Part shown: positions 9,712 through 19,606 of the stretch, piece by piece
How positions within the stretch are numbered: position 1 is the stretch's first letter
Layout of the letters: each line of letters opens with the position of its first letter
DNA from: Ferirhizobium litorale
GTDB lineage: Bacteria; Pseudomonadota; Alphaproteobacteria; Rhizobiales; Rhizobiaceae
Length of the DNA stretch: 64,000 nucleotides
Assembly: GCA_030028905.1 (NCBI GenBank)
Contig: JALDYZ010000001.1
Span: 186,001 to 250,000 of the forward strand
Direction: 5' to 3'
Notes under the pieces: generated by a model
What the model was told of the DNA's origin: nothing
Databases searched by the model: none
What the model saw: only the letters and a program-made list of their open reading frames with translations
Made by a program: the position numbers and the translations under genes

Positions 9712-10274
9712 AATTGCACTCCTCTTCGGTGTGTTCTTGGGCGATAGGGACGGATGAGCCATTTTACGAAGATGCAACGAATGGGCCGTTTCGTTCAATC
9801 GCCGCCGGAAGTTCACCTTCAGCACCTCGCGCCATTCTTGCATTCTTCCCGGCGGGTCGCCATTCCTAGCTGCTGCTATGGTAAAAGCGCGTAGGGTGCC
9901 CGGGGTTCCGGCAGCATGTTGAAATTGCTTCGTGACAGCAATGTGAAAGGTGATTTCGCCTCTGACATCGACAATACGCCTACGCTCCGCGCGTCGGACT
10001 TCCTTTTTCTGGAAGTGCCGGCCGCCGGAAGCGTTACTTGCGATCACTTGAGCGAGGGGGTGTCCGTCGGACGTCGGTCCAAGGGCGCTCCTACCGCCTG
10101 CAGGGCGTTGCCCAACGATTGGGCAATGGCGGAAGGTCCAGAACGGCCCAAGGAAATGCCGGGCCGCTCGACAAAAGTAGAAAGTCTCCTGGTCGCGGAA
10201 GCAATACTTTGCCGACGCCTTTGAAGACACTCATTCCAGACTGGTCCCGAGCGATATTGCCGGGGCCATTCGTC
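9712..10274. other. 563-base intergenic region upstream of manC
   Basis: I see no convincing gene here. Short frames (for example 9916-10224 plus) lack a ribosome site and family resemblance. The region holds the manC ribosome-binding site, a perfect 8-bp inverted repeat at 10108-10126, and GC-rich partial repeats near 10020. It probably carries the manC promoter and regulatory sites. Confidence 0.6.
10108..10126. promoter_or_regulatory. inverted repeat, possible operator upstream of manC
   Basis: TTGCCCAA, spacer CGA, TTGGGCAA: perfect 8-bp arms with a 3-base spacer, about 400 bases before the manC start. The short spacer and near-palindromic form suit a dimeric regulator better than an RNA hairpin. 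The regulator is unknown. Confidence 0.4.
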
Positions 10275-10412
10275 TTACTTGCCGCGAACGGCGGTGTTGA
10301 TCTGCGAACGGGAAATGCCGATGTCGCTCAGTGCGTAGTCATCCATTGCGTGGAGTTCGCGCATTGCTCTGCGAAGGCGGGCATATTCTGCGATTTTCTT
10401 GCCGATGTTCAT
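10275..10412 (-). CDS. DUF1127 small protein
   Basis: 45 aa: begins MNIGKKIAEYARLRRAMREL and ends INTAVRGK. It has the arginine-rich helix and the D(Y/E)xLxDIGISRSQI motif (here DYALSDIGISRSQI) of DUF1127. A good ribosome site, AAGGAGA, lies 7 bases before the ATG at 10412. Alphaproteobacteria carry many such genes; some are strongly expressed and have been linked to RNA binding and to phosphate or stress metabolism, but this copy has no known role. It is divergent from the kdp operon, sharing a 247-base regulatory region. Confidence 0.85.
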   Translation of the reverse strand: MNIGKKIAEYARLRRAMRELHAMDDYALSDIGISRSQINTAVRGK

Positions 10413-10562
10413 TGTCTTTCTCCTTGAATTTGTATGCACCTCAGATAGTCATTTGCCCAAAATATAGAATATCCATGATTGCAAATGAGGCATGCATATT
10501 TGCCGCAACTGAACGGCGCGACGCCCGTTGAGCGCAATCTTCCCGGGTGCGGCGGCGCCGAT

Positions 10563-10580
10563 CCTTATGCTTTCCTTATG
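10563..10580 (+). promoter_or_regulatory. direct repeat, candidate KdpE operator
   Basis: CCTTATG occurs at 10563-10569 and again at 10574-10580, exactly 11 bases (one helical turn) apart, separated by CTTT. The T/A-rich TTATG-CTTT-CCTTATG string resembles the E. coli KdpE site. It lies about 80 bases before the first kdp peptide; a TTGACC (10609-10614) downstream could be a -35 element. Inferred from position and resemblance. Confidence 0.45.
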
Positions 10581-10659
10581 TCAGCCGGATCAGATCCCAA
10601 TCGAGATTTGACCTCCGTTATGCGCATTCTCTCCCCCTGAACAGCGTTTGGAGATCTTT

Positions 10660-10743
10660 ATGCAAGATATCATTTTCGTGGCCGTCGGCGTCGGCGCCTT
10701 CCTGCTCTTCGCGCTTTACACGCGCTCCCTGAGCAGACTGTAA
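10660..10743 (+). CDS. 27-aa hydrophobic peptide at the head of the kdp operon
   Basis: MQDIIFVAVGVGAFLLFALY followed by TRSLSRL: one transmembrane helix (about residues 4-20) and a short basic tail. GGAG lies 6 bases upstream of the ATG. The stop is 11 bases before kdpF, and its TAAGGAGC supplies the kdpF ribosome site. Similar short peptides sit before kdpF in other alphaproteobacterial kdp operons, but I know of no assigned function. By position it may be an extra small subunit or stabiliser of the KdpFABC complex. Confidence 0.7.
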   Translation: MQDIIFVAVGVGAFLLFALYTRSLSRL

Positions 10744-10754
10744 GGAGCAGCCCC

Positions 10755-10841
10755 ATGATCGAAGCCTTTATTGGCCTGGCGGTCGCTGTCGCACTGGGTG
10801 CGCATCTAGTCGTGACCCTGCTGCGACCTGAGCGATTCTGA
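10755..10841 (+). CDS. kdpF: potassium-transporting ATPase small subunit KdpF
   Basis: 28 aa, a single membrane helix ending in the typical KdpF tail [10 protein letters not shown]. The ribosome site GGAG lies 8 bases upstream, inside the preceding stop region. In the enzyme family KdpF is a lipid-like stabiliser of the KdpABC complex in the inner membrane. kdpA starts 35 bases downstream. Confidence 0.88.
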   Translation: MIEAFIGLAVAVALGAHLVVTLLRPERF

Positions 10842-10876
10842 CCCCGACTTCTCATCTTCTCGATCGGAGAATACCA

Positions 10877-12586
10877 ATGTCCATTATCGGGTGGCTGCAG
10901 ATCAGCCTCCTCTTTCTCGCCGTTCTCGTCGCCATCAAGCCGCTCGGGCTCTACATGGCCAAGGTGTTTTCCGGCGAGCGCACCTTTCTTTCACCCGTTC
11001 TGTCGCCCGTCGAGCGCGGCTTTTACGCGCTGGCCGGAGTCGACCCGGCGAAGGAGCAGGGCTGGCGGAGCTATGCGCTCGCCATGCTGGCATTCAGTGC
11101 AGTCGGTTTCGCGGCGCTCTATGCCATCCTGAGGCTGCAGGCCTACCTGCCCCTCAACCCGCAAGGGTTCGGCAATGTGCCACCGGATCTCGCCTTCAAC
11201 ACTGCGGTCAGCTTCGTCACCAACACCAACTGGCAGAACTACGGCGGCGAGACCACGATGAGCCACTTCAGCCAGATGGCCGGCCTCACCGTGCAGAATT
11301 TCGTGTCTGCCGCCACCGGCATTGGCATCGCCGTCGCAATCACCCGCGCCTTTGCCCGCTCGGCGGCTTCCACCATCGGTAATTTCTGGGTCGACCTTAC
11401 CCGCTCGACCCTCTACGTGCTGCTGCCGCTTGCCGTCGTCGTCGCGCTTGCCTTCGTGGCCATGGGCGTGCCCCAGACGCTGGATGCAGCGGTGACCGCC
11501 TCGACGATCGAAGGCGCACAGCAGACGATCGCGCTCGGTCCGGTCGCCAGCCAGGAGGCGATCAAGCAACTCGGCACCAATGGCGGTGGGTTCTTCAACG
11601 TCAACGCTGCTCATCCGTTTGAAAACCCGACCGCGCTGACGAACTACCTCAACATCTTCGCGATGCTCTCGGTCTCCTCTGCGCTTGTCTACGCTTTCGG
11701 CCAGATGGTCGGTGAGCGCAGGCAGGGCTGGGCCTTCATCGCAGCCATCGCAATCCTGTTGATTGCGGGTGTCGGCGTCATCTACTGGGCAGAAACCTAC
11801 GGCAATCCGATCCTCACCAGCCTCGGGCTCGATCCGGCCTTCGGCAACATGGAAGGCAAGGAGGTGCGCTTCGGCCAGGCGATGACCGCAACCTATGCAA
11901 CGGTAACGACCGGGCTTTCGGATGGTGGCGTGAACGGCATGCACGGCTCGTTCACCGGCATGGGTGGCTTTGTCCCGATGTTCCTGATCCAGCTTGGCGA
12001 AGTTCTGCCGGGTGGTGTCGGCTCCGGCCTCTATGGCCTGCTCGTATTCGCGATCCTGTCCGTCTTCGTTGCCGGACTCATGGTCGGCCGCACGCCCGAA
12101 TTTCTCGGCAAGAAGATCGAAGGCCGCGAGATGAAATTCGCCGTGCTGGCGATCATCATCCTGCCGATGGCGATCCTCGGCTTCACCGCAATCTCGGCGA
12201 TGCTGCCCTTTGCCGTGGCCAGCGTCGGCACCGCGGGGCCGCACGGCCTGTCGGAGATCCTCTACGCCTTTACCTCGGCCGCCGGCAACAACGGCTCGGC
12301 CTTCGGTGGGCTGACGGGCAACACGCCATGGTACAACACGACGCTCGGCATCGCCATGTTGCTCGGCCGCTTCGCCTATGCCGTGCCTGTTCTGGCCATT
12401 GCCGGCTCGCTTGCCACCAAGGTCCGGGTTCCGGCCTCTAAGGGCACCTTCCCAACCGATACGCCGCTGTTCGTCGGCTTGCTCGTCGGCATCATCCTCA
12501 TTCTCGGCGGGCTGCAGTTCTTCCCGGCGCTCGCCCTCGGTCCGATCGTCGAGCAATTTGCAATGCTCGCGGGCCAGACTTTCTAA
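10877..12586 (+). CDS. kdpA: potassium-transporting ATPase potassium-binding subunit KdpA
   Basis: 569 aa, usual family length, about ten membrane segments. Selectivity-filter-like loops are visible: [11 protein letters not shown] (about 112-122), [20 protein letters not shown] (about 233-252) and [18 protein letters not shown] (about 474-491). It selects and translocates potassium in the KdpFABC complex. The stop is followed after 12 bases by kdpB, with AAAGGA as ribosome site. Confidence 0.97.
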   Translation: MSIIGWLQISLLFLAVLVAIKPLGLYMAKVFSGERTFLSPVLSPVERGFYALAGVDPAKEQGWRSYALAMLAFSAVGFAALYAILRLQAYLPLNPQGFGNVPPDLAFNTAVSFVTNTNWQNYGGETTMSHFSQMAGLTVQNFVSAATGIGIAVAITRAFARSAASTIGNFWVDLTRSTLYVLLPLAVVVALAFVAMGVPQTLDAAVTASTIEGAQQTIALGPVASQEAIKQLGTNGGGFFNVNAAHPFENPTALTNYLNIFAMLSVSSALVYAFGQMVGERRQGWAFIAAIAILLIAGVGVIYWAETYGNPILTSLGLDPAFGNMEGKEVRFGQAMTATYATVTTGLSDGGVNGMHGSFTGMGGFVPMFLIQLGEVLPGGVGSGLYGLLVFAILSVFVAGLMVGRTPEFLGKKIEGREMKFAVLAIIILPMAILGFTAISAMLPFAVASVGTAGPHGLSEILYAFTSAAGNNGSAFGGLTGNTPWYNTTLGIAMLLGRFAYAVPVLAIAGSLATKVRVPASKGTFPTDTPLFVGLLVGIILILGGLQFFPALALGPIVEQFAMLAGQTF

Positions 12587-12598
12587 AGGATAATAGAA

Positions 12599-14641
12599 AT
12601 GTCAAAGAAACACGTCGCTCCGAGCCTGCTCGACCCTGCGATTCTTCTGCCGGCGGTGAAGGCGGCTTTCGTGAAGCTCGATCCGCGGCAACTCATGCGC
12701 AACCCGGTAATCTTCGTCACCGAGGTCGTGGCCGCGCTCGTTACCGTCTTCTTCATCCGCGACTTTGTCACGGGTACGGGAACTCCCCTTTTCTCAGGGC
12801 AGATCGCCATCTGGCTCTGGTTTACGGTGCTGTTCGCGACCTTCGCGGAAGCGGTCGCGGAAGGCCGGGGCAAGGCGCAGGCCGACAGCCTGCGGCGCAC
12901 CAAGTCCGAACTGACGGCCCGTCGGCTAGTGTCGGCACAGGGCCGTGATACCCAGACGATTGCGGCGACCAGCCTCAAGGTCGGCGACCTCGTACTCGTC
13001 GAAGCCGGGGACCTGATCCCCGGCGACGGCGAGGTGGTCGAGGGCGTGGCGTCGGTCAACGAAAGCGCGATCACCGGCGAGTCCGCTCCGGTCATCCGCG
13101 AGTCGGGCGGCGACCGCTCGGCCGTGACCGGCGGCACCCAGGTGATCTCCGACTGGATCAAGGTGCGTATCACCGTGGCCCCTGGCTCCAGCTTTGTCGA
13201 TCGCATGATCGCGCTCATCGAAGGCGCGCAGCGCCAGAAGACACCGAACGAGATCGCGTTGTCGATCCTGCTCTCCGGCCTGACCCTCATCTTCCTGATT
13301 GCGATCGTGACGCTGTGGGGGCTCGCCGGCTACTCCGGGACAGTGCTTTCGGTGACTGTGCTTGCCGCGCTTCTCGTCACCCTGATCCCGACGACGATAG
13401 GCGGGCTTCTCTCGGCCATCGGCATCGCCGGCATGGACAGGCTGGTGCGCTTCAACGTCATCGCCACCTCCGGTCGTGCCGTCGAAGCAGCCGGCGACGT
13501 CGATACGCTGCTGCTCGACAAGACCGGCACGATCACATTCGGCAACCGCATGGCGACAGACTTCCTGCCCGTTTCCGGCGTGTCGGAAACGGAACTCGCC
13601 AATGCGGCCCTGCTTGCAAGCCTGGCCGACGAAACCCCGGAGGGCCGCTCGATCGTCGCGCTCGCCACCGGTGAATTCGGCTGCCTCGCGCCGACCATGC
13701 AGGTCGACGCAGTCGTGCCATTTGCCGCCCAGACCCGTCTCTCCGGCGTCGACGTGCTCGATCGCCGCCTGCGCAAGGGTGCGGTGGATTCGGTTTTGAA
13801 GTTCGCGGGCGTTCGCGACGAGAACGTGCCGGTCGAATTCCGCCAGGCGGTCGACAAGGTCGCCCGCACCGGCGGAACGCCGCTCGCCGTTGCCGATGGC
13901 AATCGCCTGCTTGGCGTCATCCACCTCAAGGACGTCGTCAAGCCGGATATCAAGGAGCGCTTCGCCGCGCTTCGCTCCATGGGCATCCGCACGGTGATGG
14001 TAACCGGCGACAACCCGGTGACCGCAGCGGCGATCGCCTCCGAAGCCGGTGTCGACGACTTCCTGGCCGAAGCGACGCCAGAGGACAAGCTCGCCTACAT
14101 CCGCAAGGAGCAGCAGGGCGGCCGCCTGATCGCCATGTGCGGCGACGGCACCAACGACGCGCCGGCCCTTGCCCAGGCGGATGTCGGCGTGGCCATGCAG
14201 ACCGGCACGCAGGCGGCGCGTGAGGCCGCCAACATGGTGGACCTCGATTCGAGCCCGACGAAGCTCATCGAAATCGTGGAGATCGGCAAGCAGTTGCTGA
14301 TGACCCGCGGCTCGCTGACAACCTTCTCGATCGCCAACGACGTGGCAAAGTATTTCGCCATCATCCCGGCGCTGTTCCTGGCCACCTATCCGGCACTTGG
14401 CGCGCTCAACATCATGGGGCTCGCCTCGCCGAACTCGGCGATCCTGTCGGCGGTGATCTTCAACGCGCTCATCATCATCGCGCTCATCCCGCTGGCGCTC
14501 AGAGGCGTAAAATATCGCCCTGTCGGTGCTGCCGCGCTGTTGCGTCGCAACCTCTTCGTCTACGGCCTCGGCGGCATCCTTCTTCCCTTTGTCGGGATCA
14601 AGCTTGTCGACATCGCCGTCAACGCCCTCAATCTGGTGTGA
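12599..14641 (+). CDS. kdpB: potassium-transporting P-type ATPase subunit KdpB
   Basis: 680 aa. P-type ATPase motifs are intact: TGES at about 159-162 (actuator), phosphorylation motif DKTGT with D307, and [20 protein letters not shown] in the hinge/phosphorylation domain. Four N-terminal and three C-terminal membrane segments are visible. It couples ATP hydrolysis to potassium uptake through KdpA. kdpC starts two bases after the stop, so the subunits are tightly coupled. Confidence 0.97.
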   Translation: MSKKHVAPSLLDPAILLPAVKAAFVKLDPRQLMRNPVIFVTEVVAALVTVFFIRDFVTGTGTPLFSGQIAIWLWFTVLFATFAEAVAEGRGKAQADSLRRTKSELTARRLVSAQGRDTQTIAATSLKVGDLVLVEAGDLIPGDGEVVEGVASVNESAITGESAPVIRESGGDRSAVTGGTQVISDWIKVRITVAPGSSFVDRMIALIEGAQRQKTPNEIALSILLSGLTLIFLIAIVTLWGLAGYSGTVLSVTVLAALLVTLIPTTIGGLLSAIGIAGMDRLVRFNVIATSGRAVEAAGDVDTLLLDKTGTITFGNRMATDFLPVSGVSETELANAALLASLADETPEGRSIVALATGEFGCLAPTMQVDAVVPFAAQTRLSGVDVLDRRLRKGAVDSVLKFAGVRDENVPVEFRQAVDKVARTGGTPLAVADGNRLLGVIHLKDVVKPDIKERFAALRSMGIRTVMVTGDNPVTAAAIASEAGVDDFLAEATPEDKLAYIRKEQQGGRLIAMCGDGTNDAPALAQADVGVAMQTGTQAAREAANMVDLDSSPTKLIEIVEIGKQLLMTRGSLTTFSIANDVAKYFAIIPALFLATYPALGALNIMGLASPNSAILSAVIFNALIIIALIPLALRGVKYRPVGAAALLRRNLFVYGLGGILLPFVGIKLVDIAVNALNLV

Positions 14642-14643
14642 TC

Positions 14644-15213
14644 ATGTTGAAACATCTTCGTCCCGCCCTTGTCCTCACCCTGTTGCTCACCCTTCTTACC
14701 GGGCTTGCCTATCCCCTGGCGATCACCGGCGTCTCGCAGGCCTTGATGCCGCAACAGGCCAATGGCAGCCTTATCGAGAAGGACGGCATGGTCATCGGCT
14801 CGGCGCTGATCGGCCAGAACTTCACGTCCGACAGGTACTTCTGGTCCCGTCCTTCCGCGACCGGACCTGATGCCTATAACGCAGGCGCTTCGTCCGGCTC
14901 CAACCTCGGACCGACGTCTGTCAAGTTGAAGGATCGTGTCGCCGCCGATGTCGAGCACCTGCGCGCCGCGGGAATTGACGGACCCATTCCGGGTGATGCC
15001 GCCACGGCGTCCGGCTCGGGTCTTGACCCGGATATCTCGCCGGAGTTCGCGAAGGCGCAGGTTGCCCGTGTCGCCAAGGCGCGCGGTGTCAGCGAGACCG
15101 ACATCGCCAAGCTGGTGGACGGCGCAACCTCGGGGCGTATGTTCGGAATCATAGGCGAGCCACGTGTCAATGTGCTAGAGCTCAACCTGGCACTCGATGC
15201 GGCAAAAAGCTGA
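14644..15213 (+). CDS. kdpC: potassium-transporting ATPase subunit KdpC
   Basis: 189 aa from ATG 14644 ([20 protein letters not shown]); an earlier GTG at 14638 would overlap kdpB and is less likely. One N-terminal membrane helix, then the periplasmic domain with the conserved GQNF (about 59), [10 protein letters not shown] and NLGPTS stretches, ending in [10 protein letters not shown]. It stabilises the KdpA-KdpB complex. The stop is 21 bases before kdpD. Confidence 0.96.
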   Translation: MLKHLRPALVLTLLLTLLTGLAYPLAITGVSQALMPQQANGSLIEKDGMVIGSALIGQNFTSDRYFWSRPSATGPDAYNAGASSGSNLGPTSVKLKDRVAADVEHLRAAGIDGPIPGDAATASGSGLDPDISPEFAKAQVARVAKARGVSETDIAKLVDGATSGRMFGIIGEPRVNVLELNLALDAAKS

Positions 15214-15234
15214 GTATGGAACTTGAGTTAGGGA

Positions 15235-17931
15235 ATGGCCGAAACCGACCGTGAACTGAAATCCAGGCCTGATCCTGATGCCCTGCTGGCCTTGGCGCAG
15301 CAGGGCAAGCGCGGCAAGTTGACGGTGTTCCTGGGGGCGGCGCCGGGGGTCGGCAAGACCTATGCCATGCTGACGCGCGCACGCCGACTTAGACAAGACG
15401 GGACCGACATTGTTGTCGGTCTCGTCGAAACGCATGGGCGGGACGAAACCGCCGCCCTGCTCGAGGGGCTGGAAATCCTGCCACGCCTCGAGGTCAACCA
15501 CCGTGGCAAGATTCTCGAGGAGTTCGATCTCGACGCGGCGCTGGCGCGCAAGCCGCGCATCATCGTCGTCGATGAACTGGCCCACAGCAATCCGGCCGAC
15601 AGCCGCCATCCGAAGCGATACCAGGATATCGAGGAACTCATCGACGCCGGCATCGACGTCTGGACGGCCCTCAATATCCAGCATTTGGAAAGCTTGTCCG
15701 AGGTCGTGGCGCAGATCGCCGGCGTGCCGGTGCGCGAGCGGGTTCCGGATACGGTGCTGGCGCGGGCGGACGAGGTGCTGCTCGTCGACCTGCCGCCGGC
15801 AGAACTCATCCAGCGCCTTAACGAGGGGAAGGTCTATCTCGCCGATAGCGCCAAACGTGCTGTCGATCGCTTCTTCCGCCTAGGCAACCTGACCGCGTTG
15901 CGCGAACTGGCGCTTCGTCGCACCGCCGACCGGGTGGACGATCAGATGGTCGACTACCTCAAGCAAAATGCCATCGAGGGTGCCTGGGCGACCTCCGAAC
16001 GACTGCTCGTTTGCATCGGCTCCGACCTCCATTCCCAAACGGTCGTGCGCACTGCCAGCCGGCTTGCCTCGGGGCTGAATGCCCCCTGGATCGTCGTCTA
16101 CATAGAAAGGGCGGACCGCGAGGAAGGCGACAGCGACGCGGTACGCCGGCTCGACGAGACCTTCCGGCTGGCCGAACAGCTGGGCGCCGAGACCCGGCGC
16201 GTTACTGGCAGCGATTTCGTCGACGAGATCCTCAAGCTTGCCCGGCGCGAGCACGTGACGCAAATCGTCATCGGTGCCCGCCGCACGTCGTTTACGGGGA
16301 GGCTTTTCCAGCAGTCGCTGCCGGATGCCCTGGCGAGCCGGGTATCGGGCATCGGCATCCACCTCGTTACCGATCGCGACGACCAACCGCCCGTGCGACA
16401 CAAACGACTGCCAAAGCTCAACGTGCTGGGAGCGTGGCGGCCGCTCGCGATTGCCGCCGCGACCGTTGCCTGCGCGATCGCGCTCGGGCTTTCGATTCAG
16501 CTCTTCATCCAGCTGCCGAACATCTCGCTCCTGTTTCTGCTGGCAGTGCTGATATCGGCGACCTATGCCGGGCATGTCGCCGCCATAGCGGCCGCGCTGT
16601 TTTCGGTACTCGGATACAACTTCTTCTTCATCAATCCAGTCAGAACATTCACCATCGCCGAACCGCACGAGGTGTTCGCGCTGTTCGTGTTCCTCGTTGC
16701 AGCGGTGCTCGCAGGCAGTCTCGCATCGCGCGTTCGCGAGCAGGCAAAAGCCGCCCGACAGCGCGCGATTTCGACGCAGGCTCTCTATGACTTTTCGCGA
16801 AAGCTGTCCGGCACCGCCAAGGAGGACGATGTTCTCTGGGCGGCCGTCACGCAATTGCAGGGCACGCTCAGGCGCGATGCCGCACTGCTTCTGCCGGAGG
16901 AGGGCGAGCTCAAGCTGAAGGCGGCTTGGCCCCCGGATACGGAACTTGCGGTCGGTGACATGACAGCCGCGCGCTGGGCCATGGAAAAGCAGGAGCCGGC
17001 AGGCAATGGCACCGGCACATTGCCAAATATTGCCTACCAGTTCCGGCCCCTGATGAGCCCGCACGGCGCAGTCGGAGTCTGCGGCTTCCGGCAGCAGGAC
17101 AAGCCGCTCGATATCGATCAGGAGCGAGCGCTGGCCGCGATCATGGACCAGACAGCCATCGCCATCGACCGTGCGCGGCTGTCGCGCGAGAGCATGGACC
17201 AGGCCGCCCAACTCGAAGGAGAGCGTTTCCGGACTGCGCTGCTGTCATCGATTTCGCATGATCTGAGGACTCCGCTCGCGACGATAACCGGCGCAGTCAC
17301 GAGCCTGCGCGAGCTTGGGGACAGGATGGATCCGGCGAGCCGCGACGATCTCCTGGCCTCGATCGAGGAAGAAAGCGGCAGGCTCACGCGGTTCGTCGCC
17401 AATCTCCTCGACATGACCAAGATCGAGGCAGGCACGGTCAATGCCCGGCGCGACTGGGTGGATGTAGCCGACGTCGTGCGCGCTTCGGTGGAACGCGCGC
17501 GAAAGTACTTTCCAGGCCGGGTCATCGAAACAAGCATCGCTGCCGACCTGCCGTTGATGCGCGGCGACAGCGTGCTACTCGGGCAGGTCCTGTTCAACCT
17601 CATCGACAATGCCAACAAATATGGCGGCGACGAGCCGATCAGCATCTTTGCGCGACAGGATGTCGGAGACATCGTCCTGTCCGTCACCGACCTCGGCAAA
17701 GGCATCCCCGCGGAGGATCTCGAGCGCATCTTCGACAAATTCTTTCGCCGCGGAAAGCCGGATGGACGCGCACCCGGAACCGGACTTGGGCTTTCCATCA
17801 GCAGGGGCTTTGTCGAAGCCATGGGCGGACGTATAAGTGCCGAAAGCCCGGCGCAGAGACGCCGTGGAACGCGCATCTCGATGCGTTTTCCCATCACCGA
17901 AGCCAGAGTCGCTGAAAAGGACCGCGCATGA
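15235..17931 (+). CDS. kdpD: osmosensitive potassium sensor histidine kinase KdpD
   Basis: 898 aa. Order: KdpD nucleotide-binding domain with Walker A GAAPGVGKT (34-42), a UspA-like domain (about 255-375), four closely spaced membrane helices (about 400-495), a GAF-like region, then the HisKA domain with H675 in SISHDLRTPL and the ATPase domain ending with GTGLGLSISRGF. It senses potassium limitation or ionic strength and phosphorylates KdpE. The last four bases overlap kdpE (ATGA), indicating translational coupling. All catalytic motifs are present. Confidence 0.97.
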   Translation: MAETDRELKSRPDPDALLALAQQGKRGKLTVFLGAAPGVGKTYAMLTRARRLRQDGTDIVVGLVETHGRDETAALLEGLEILPRLEVNHRGKILEEFDLDAALARKPRIIVVDELAHSNPADSRHPKRYQDIEELIDAGIDVWTALNIQHLESLSEVVAQIAGVPVRERVPDTVLARADEVLLVDLPPAELIQRLNEGKVYLADSAKRAVDRFFRLGNLTALRELALRRTADRVDDQMVDYLKQNAIEGAWATSERLLVCIGSDLHSQTVVRTASRLASGLNAPWIVVYIERADREEGDSDAVRRLDETFRLAEQLGAETRRVTGSDFVDEILKLARREHVTQIVIGARRTSFTGRLFQQSLPDALASRVSGIGIHLVTDRDDQPPVRHKRLPKLNVLGAWRPLAIAAATVACAIALGLSIQLFIQLPNISLLFLLAVLISATYAGHVAAIAAALFSVLGYNFFFINPVRTFTIAEPHEVFALFVFLVAAVLAGSLASRVREQAKAARQRAISTQALYDFSRKLSGTAKEDDVLWAAVTQLQGTLRRDAALLLPEEGELKLKAAWPPDTELAVGDMTAARWAMEKQEPAGNGTGTLPNIAYQFRPLMSPHGAVGVCGFRQQDKPLDIDQERALAAIMDQTAIAIDRARLSRESMDQAAQLEGERFRTALLSSISHDLRTPLATITGAVTSLRELGDRMDPASRDDLLASIEEESGRLTRFVANLLDMTKIEAGTVNARRDWVDVADVVRASVERARKYFPGRVIETSIAADLPLMRGDSVLLGQVLFNLIDNANKYGGDEPISIFARQDVGDIVLSVTDLGKGIPAEDLERIFDKFFRRGKPDGRAPGTGLGLSISRGFVEAMGGRISAESPAQRRRGTRISMRFPITEARVAEKDRA

Positions 17932-18623
17932 CCGCCGACCGCATTCTCGTTGTCGACGACGAACCGCAGATCCAGCGGTTTCTGCGGCCGGCGCTCAGCG
18001 CCGCCGGCTACGAAGTGATCGAGGCGGTGAACGGGGCCGATGGCCTGAAGGCGGCTGCCACGACCGCGCCAGATGTCGTCATTCTCGATCTCGGCCTTCC
18101 AGACATGGATGGAAAGGATGTGATTGCCGGCATTCGCGCATGGTCGAATGTGCCGATCATCATCCTCTCCGCTCGCGACCGCGAAAGCGAGAAGATCGCA
18201 GCCCTCGACCTCGGCGCCGACGACTATATCGAGAAGCCCTTCGGGATCGGGGAACTGACGGCGCGCATCCGTACCGCCCTCAGGCACCGGGTCGAGAAGG
18301 AGGGCGGCCACGCAACGCTTTCGGCCGACGGCTTGTCGATCGACACGATCAAGCGGTTGGTGACACGGGACGGCAAGAACATCAGACTGACGCCGAAGGA
18401 ATACGACCTGCTCGTCATGCTGGCGCGCCATGCGGGCCGCGTCGTTACCCACAAGACCTTGCTCACCTCCGTCTGGGGTTTGGCGCATGGCGAAGACCTG
18501 CACTATCTCAGGGTGTTCATAGGGCAGTTGCGCGGCAAGATCGAACGCGATCCTGCCGACCCGAAGATCATCCGCACCGAGGCCGGAGTCGGTTACCGCT
18601 TCGTCGACGCCGAAGATCGATAG
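17928..18623 (+). CDS. kdpE: kdp operon response regulator KdpE
   Basis: 231 aa OmpR/PhoB-type regulator: receiver domain with acidic pocket D10-D11 and phospho-acceptor D54 (VILDLGLPDMDG), K in EKPF near 104, and a C-terminal winged helix (LTPKEYDLLVMLARHAGRVV, GVGYRFVD). When phosphorylated by KdpD it activates the kdp operon; a candidate operator is at 10563-10580. It is the last gene of the operon. Confidence 0.96.
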   Translation: MTADRILVVDDEPQIQRFLRPALSAAGYEVIEAVNGADGLKAAATTAPDVVILDLGLPDMDGKDVIAGIRAWSNVPIIILSARDRESEKIAALDLGADDYIEKPFGIGELTARIRTALRHRVEKEGGHATLSADGLSIDTIKRLVTRDGKNIRLTPKEYDLLVMLARHAGRVVTHKTLLTSVWGLAHGEDLHYLRVFIGQLRGKIERDPADPKIIRTEAGVGYRFVDAEDR

Positions 18624-18695
18624 TCGCGCACGTCCAGCCAACGATTCGGAAAGAATTGCCGGCGATAATGCCCCGCGATTCGAAATGGGGCGCGC

Positions 18696-19394
18696 ATGGC
18701 AAAGGCAGCAAGCCGCGGAAAGCGGAAATCATCGAAACGATCGAAGAGCAGCAGGCAGAGTGGTGGAATGCTGTCCTGGACCCTCGTCGCCCTACTCGTC
18801 GTCGGCGGCATCCTGACCTACGAGCACTACGGGAAGCGCCCGGCGGAAACACGCGTCGCAGCCGCTGGCGCCGACAGGTCGAGCCACCGCAAGGTGGTGG
18901 AACGCCAGGGGGCGGCGGAAAGAAAAAGACCGTCCTCCTTGCCGACGCCGCCAGTTCCCGTCCGGACCAAGCCAGCGAATGCCGCATTCACGGCTTCGAT
19001 CCCCCGCGCCCCGGTTCCCGATCACAAGCCTGCGCAACAGGTGGCGACCGCCGGCGTGTTTAAGACGGCTTTCGGCTATTGCGGGCAGGGCGCGCCGCGC
19101 AATTGCGTGGTCGACGGGGGGACCTTCTGGCATCAGGGCGTGAAGATCCGTATCGCGGGTATCGATACGCCCGCTCTGGAGAAGGCGGCCTGCGAACAGG
19201 AACGCCAGCTTGGCTTCAAGGCCAAGGTACGTCTGCTGCATCTGCTCAATGAGGGGCCGGTCGGCATCGAAGGAAGCGGCGACGGCAATGGAGGCGCCCG
19301 GACGATCCGCCGAGAAGGTCGCTCGGTGGGCGACATCCTCGTTTCCGAAGGCCTGGCCCAACCGGCGAGCGGCAGGCATCGCCCCTGGTGCTGA
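18696..19394 (+). CDS. membrane-anchored SNase-like (thermonuclease-fold) protein, catalytic residues altered
   Basis: 232 aa. A very basic N-terminus (residues 1-20, many K/R/S) precedes one membrane helix at about 27-42, then a proline/alanine-rich linker and an SNase-like domain from about 127. The fold signature is readable (VVDGGTFWHQGVKIRIAGID, then DTPALEKAACEQERQLG, then VGDILVSEGLAQP). In active family members VDGDT and DTPE supply an acidic metal ligand and the general base; here these are G142 and A160, while R152 is kept. The expected second catalytic Arg region reads GNGGARTI. I infer weak or no nuclease activity. It stands alone after kdpE with a 72-base gap. Confidence 0.7.
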   Translation: MAKAASRGKRKSSKRSKSSRQSGGMLSWTLVALLVVGGILTYEHYGKRPAETRVAAAGADRSSHRKVVERQGAAERKRPSSLPTPPVPVRTKPANAAFTASIPRAPVPDHKPAQQVATAGVFKTAFGYCGQGAPRNCVVDGGTFWHQGVKIRIAGIDTPALEKAACEQERQLGFKAKVRLLHLLNEGPVGIEGSGDGNGGARTIRREGRSVGDILVSEGLAQPASGRHRPWC

Positions 19395-19606
19395 AGCTTT
19401 GATCTCCGGCGAGACCGGCATACACGCCGGATTGCTCGACGCAGGTTCTGTGCTGCGCGTCGATATCGCGAAGCGTTGCAGGTTCACCACTGCCGCCCAC
19501 CATCTGATCATCCGGCAGCCGGCAAACGCGGTTTTGGCTGGAATATGTTCTGGCCATGAGGAACTCTGAATACCAACACGGAGCGTGAGTCGGGAGGATG
19601 CAGCCA

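Noticed and set aside
9916..10224. 102-codon plus frame upstream of manC
   Set aside because: No ribosome site, no recognisable domain, mixed composition; treated as non-coding.
17837..19063. 408-codon plus frame across the kdpD end, kdpE and the SNase-like gene
   Set aside because: Arginine/proline-rich, out of frame with three recognisable genes; no ribosome site.
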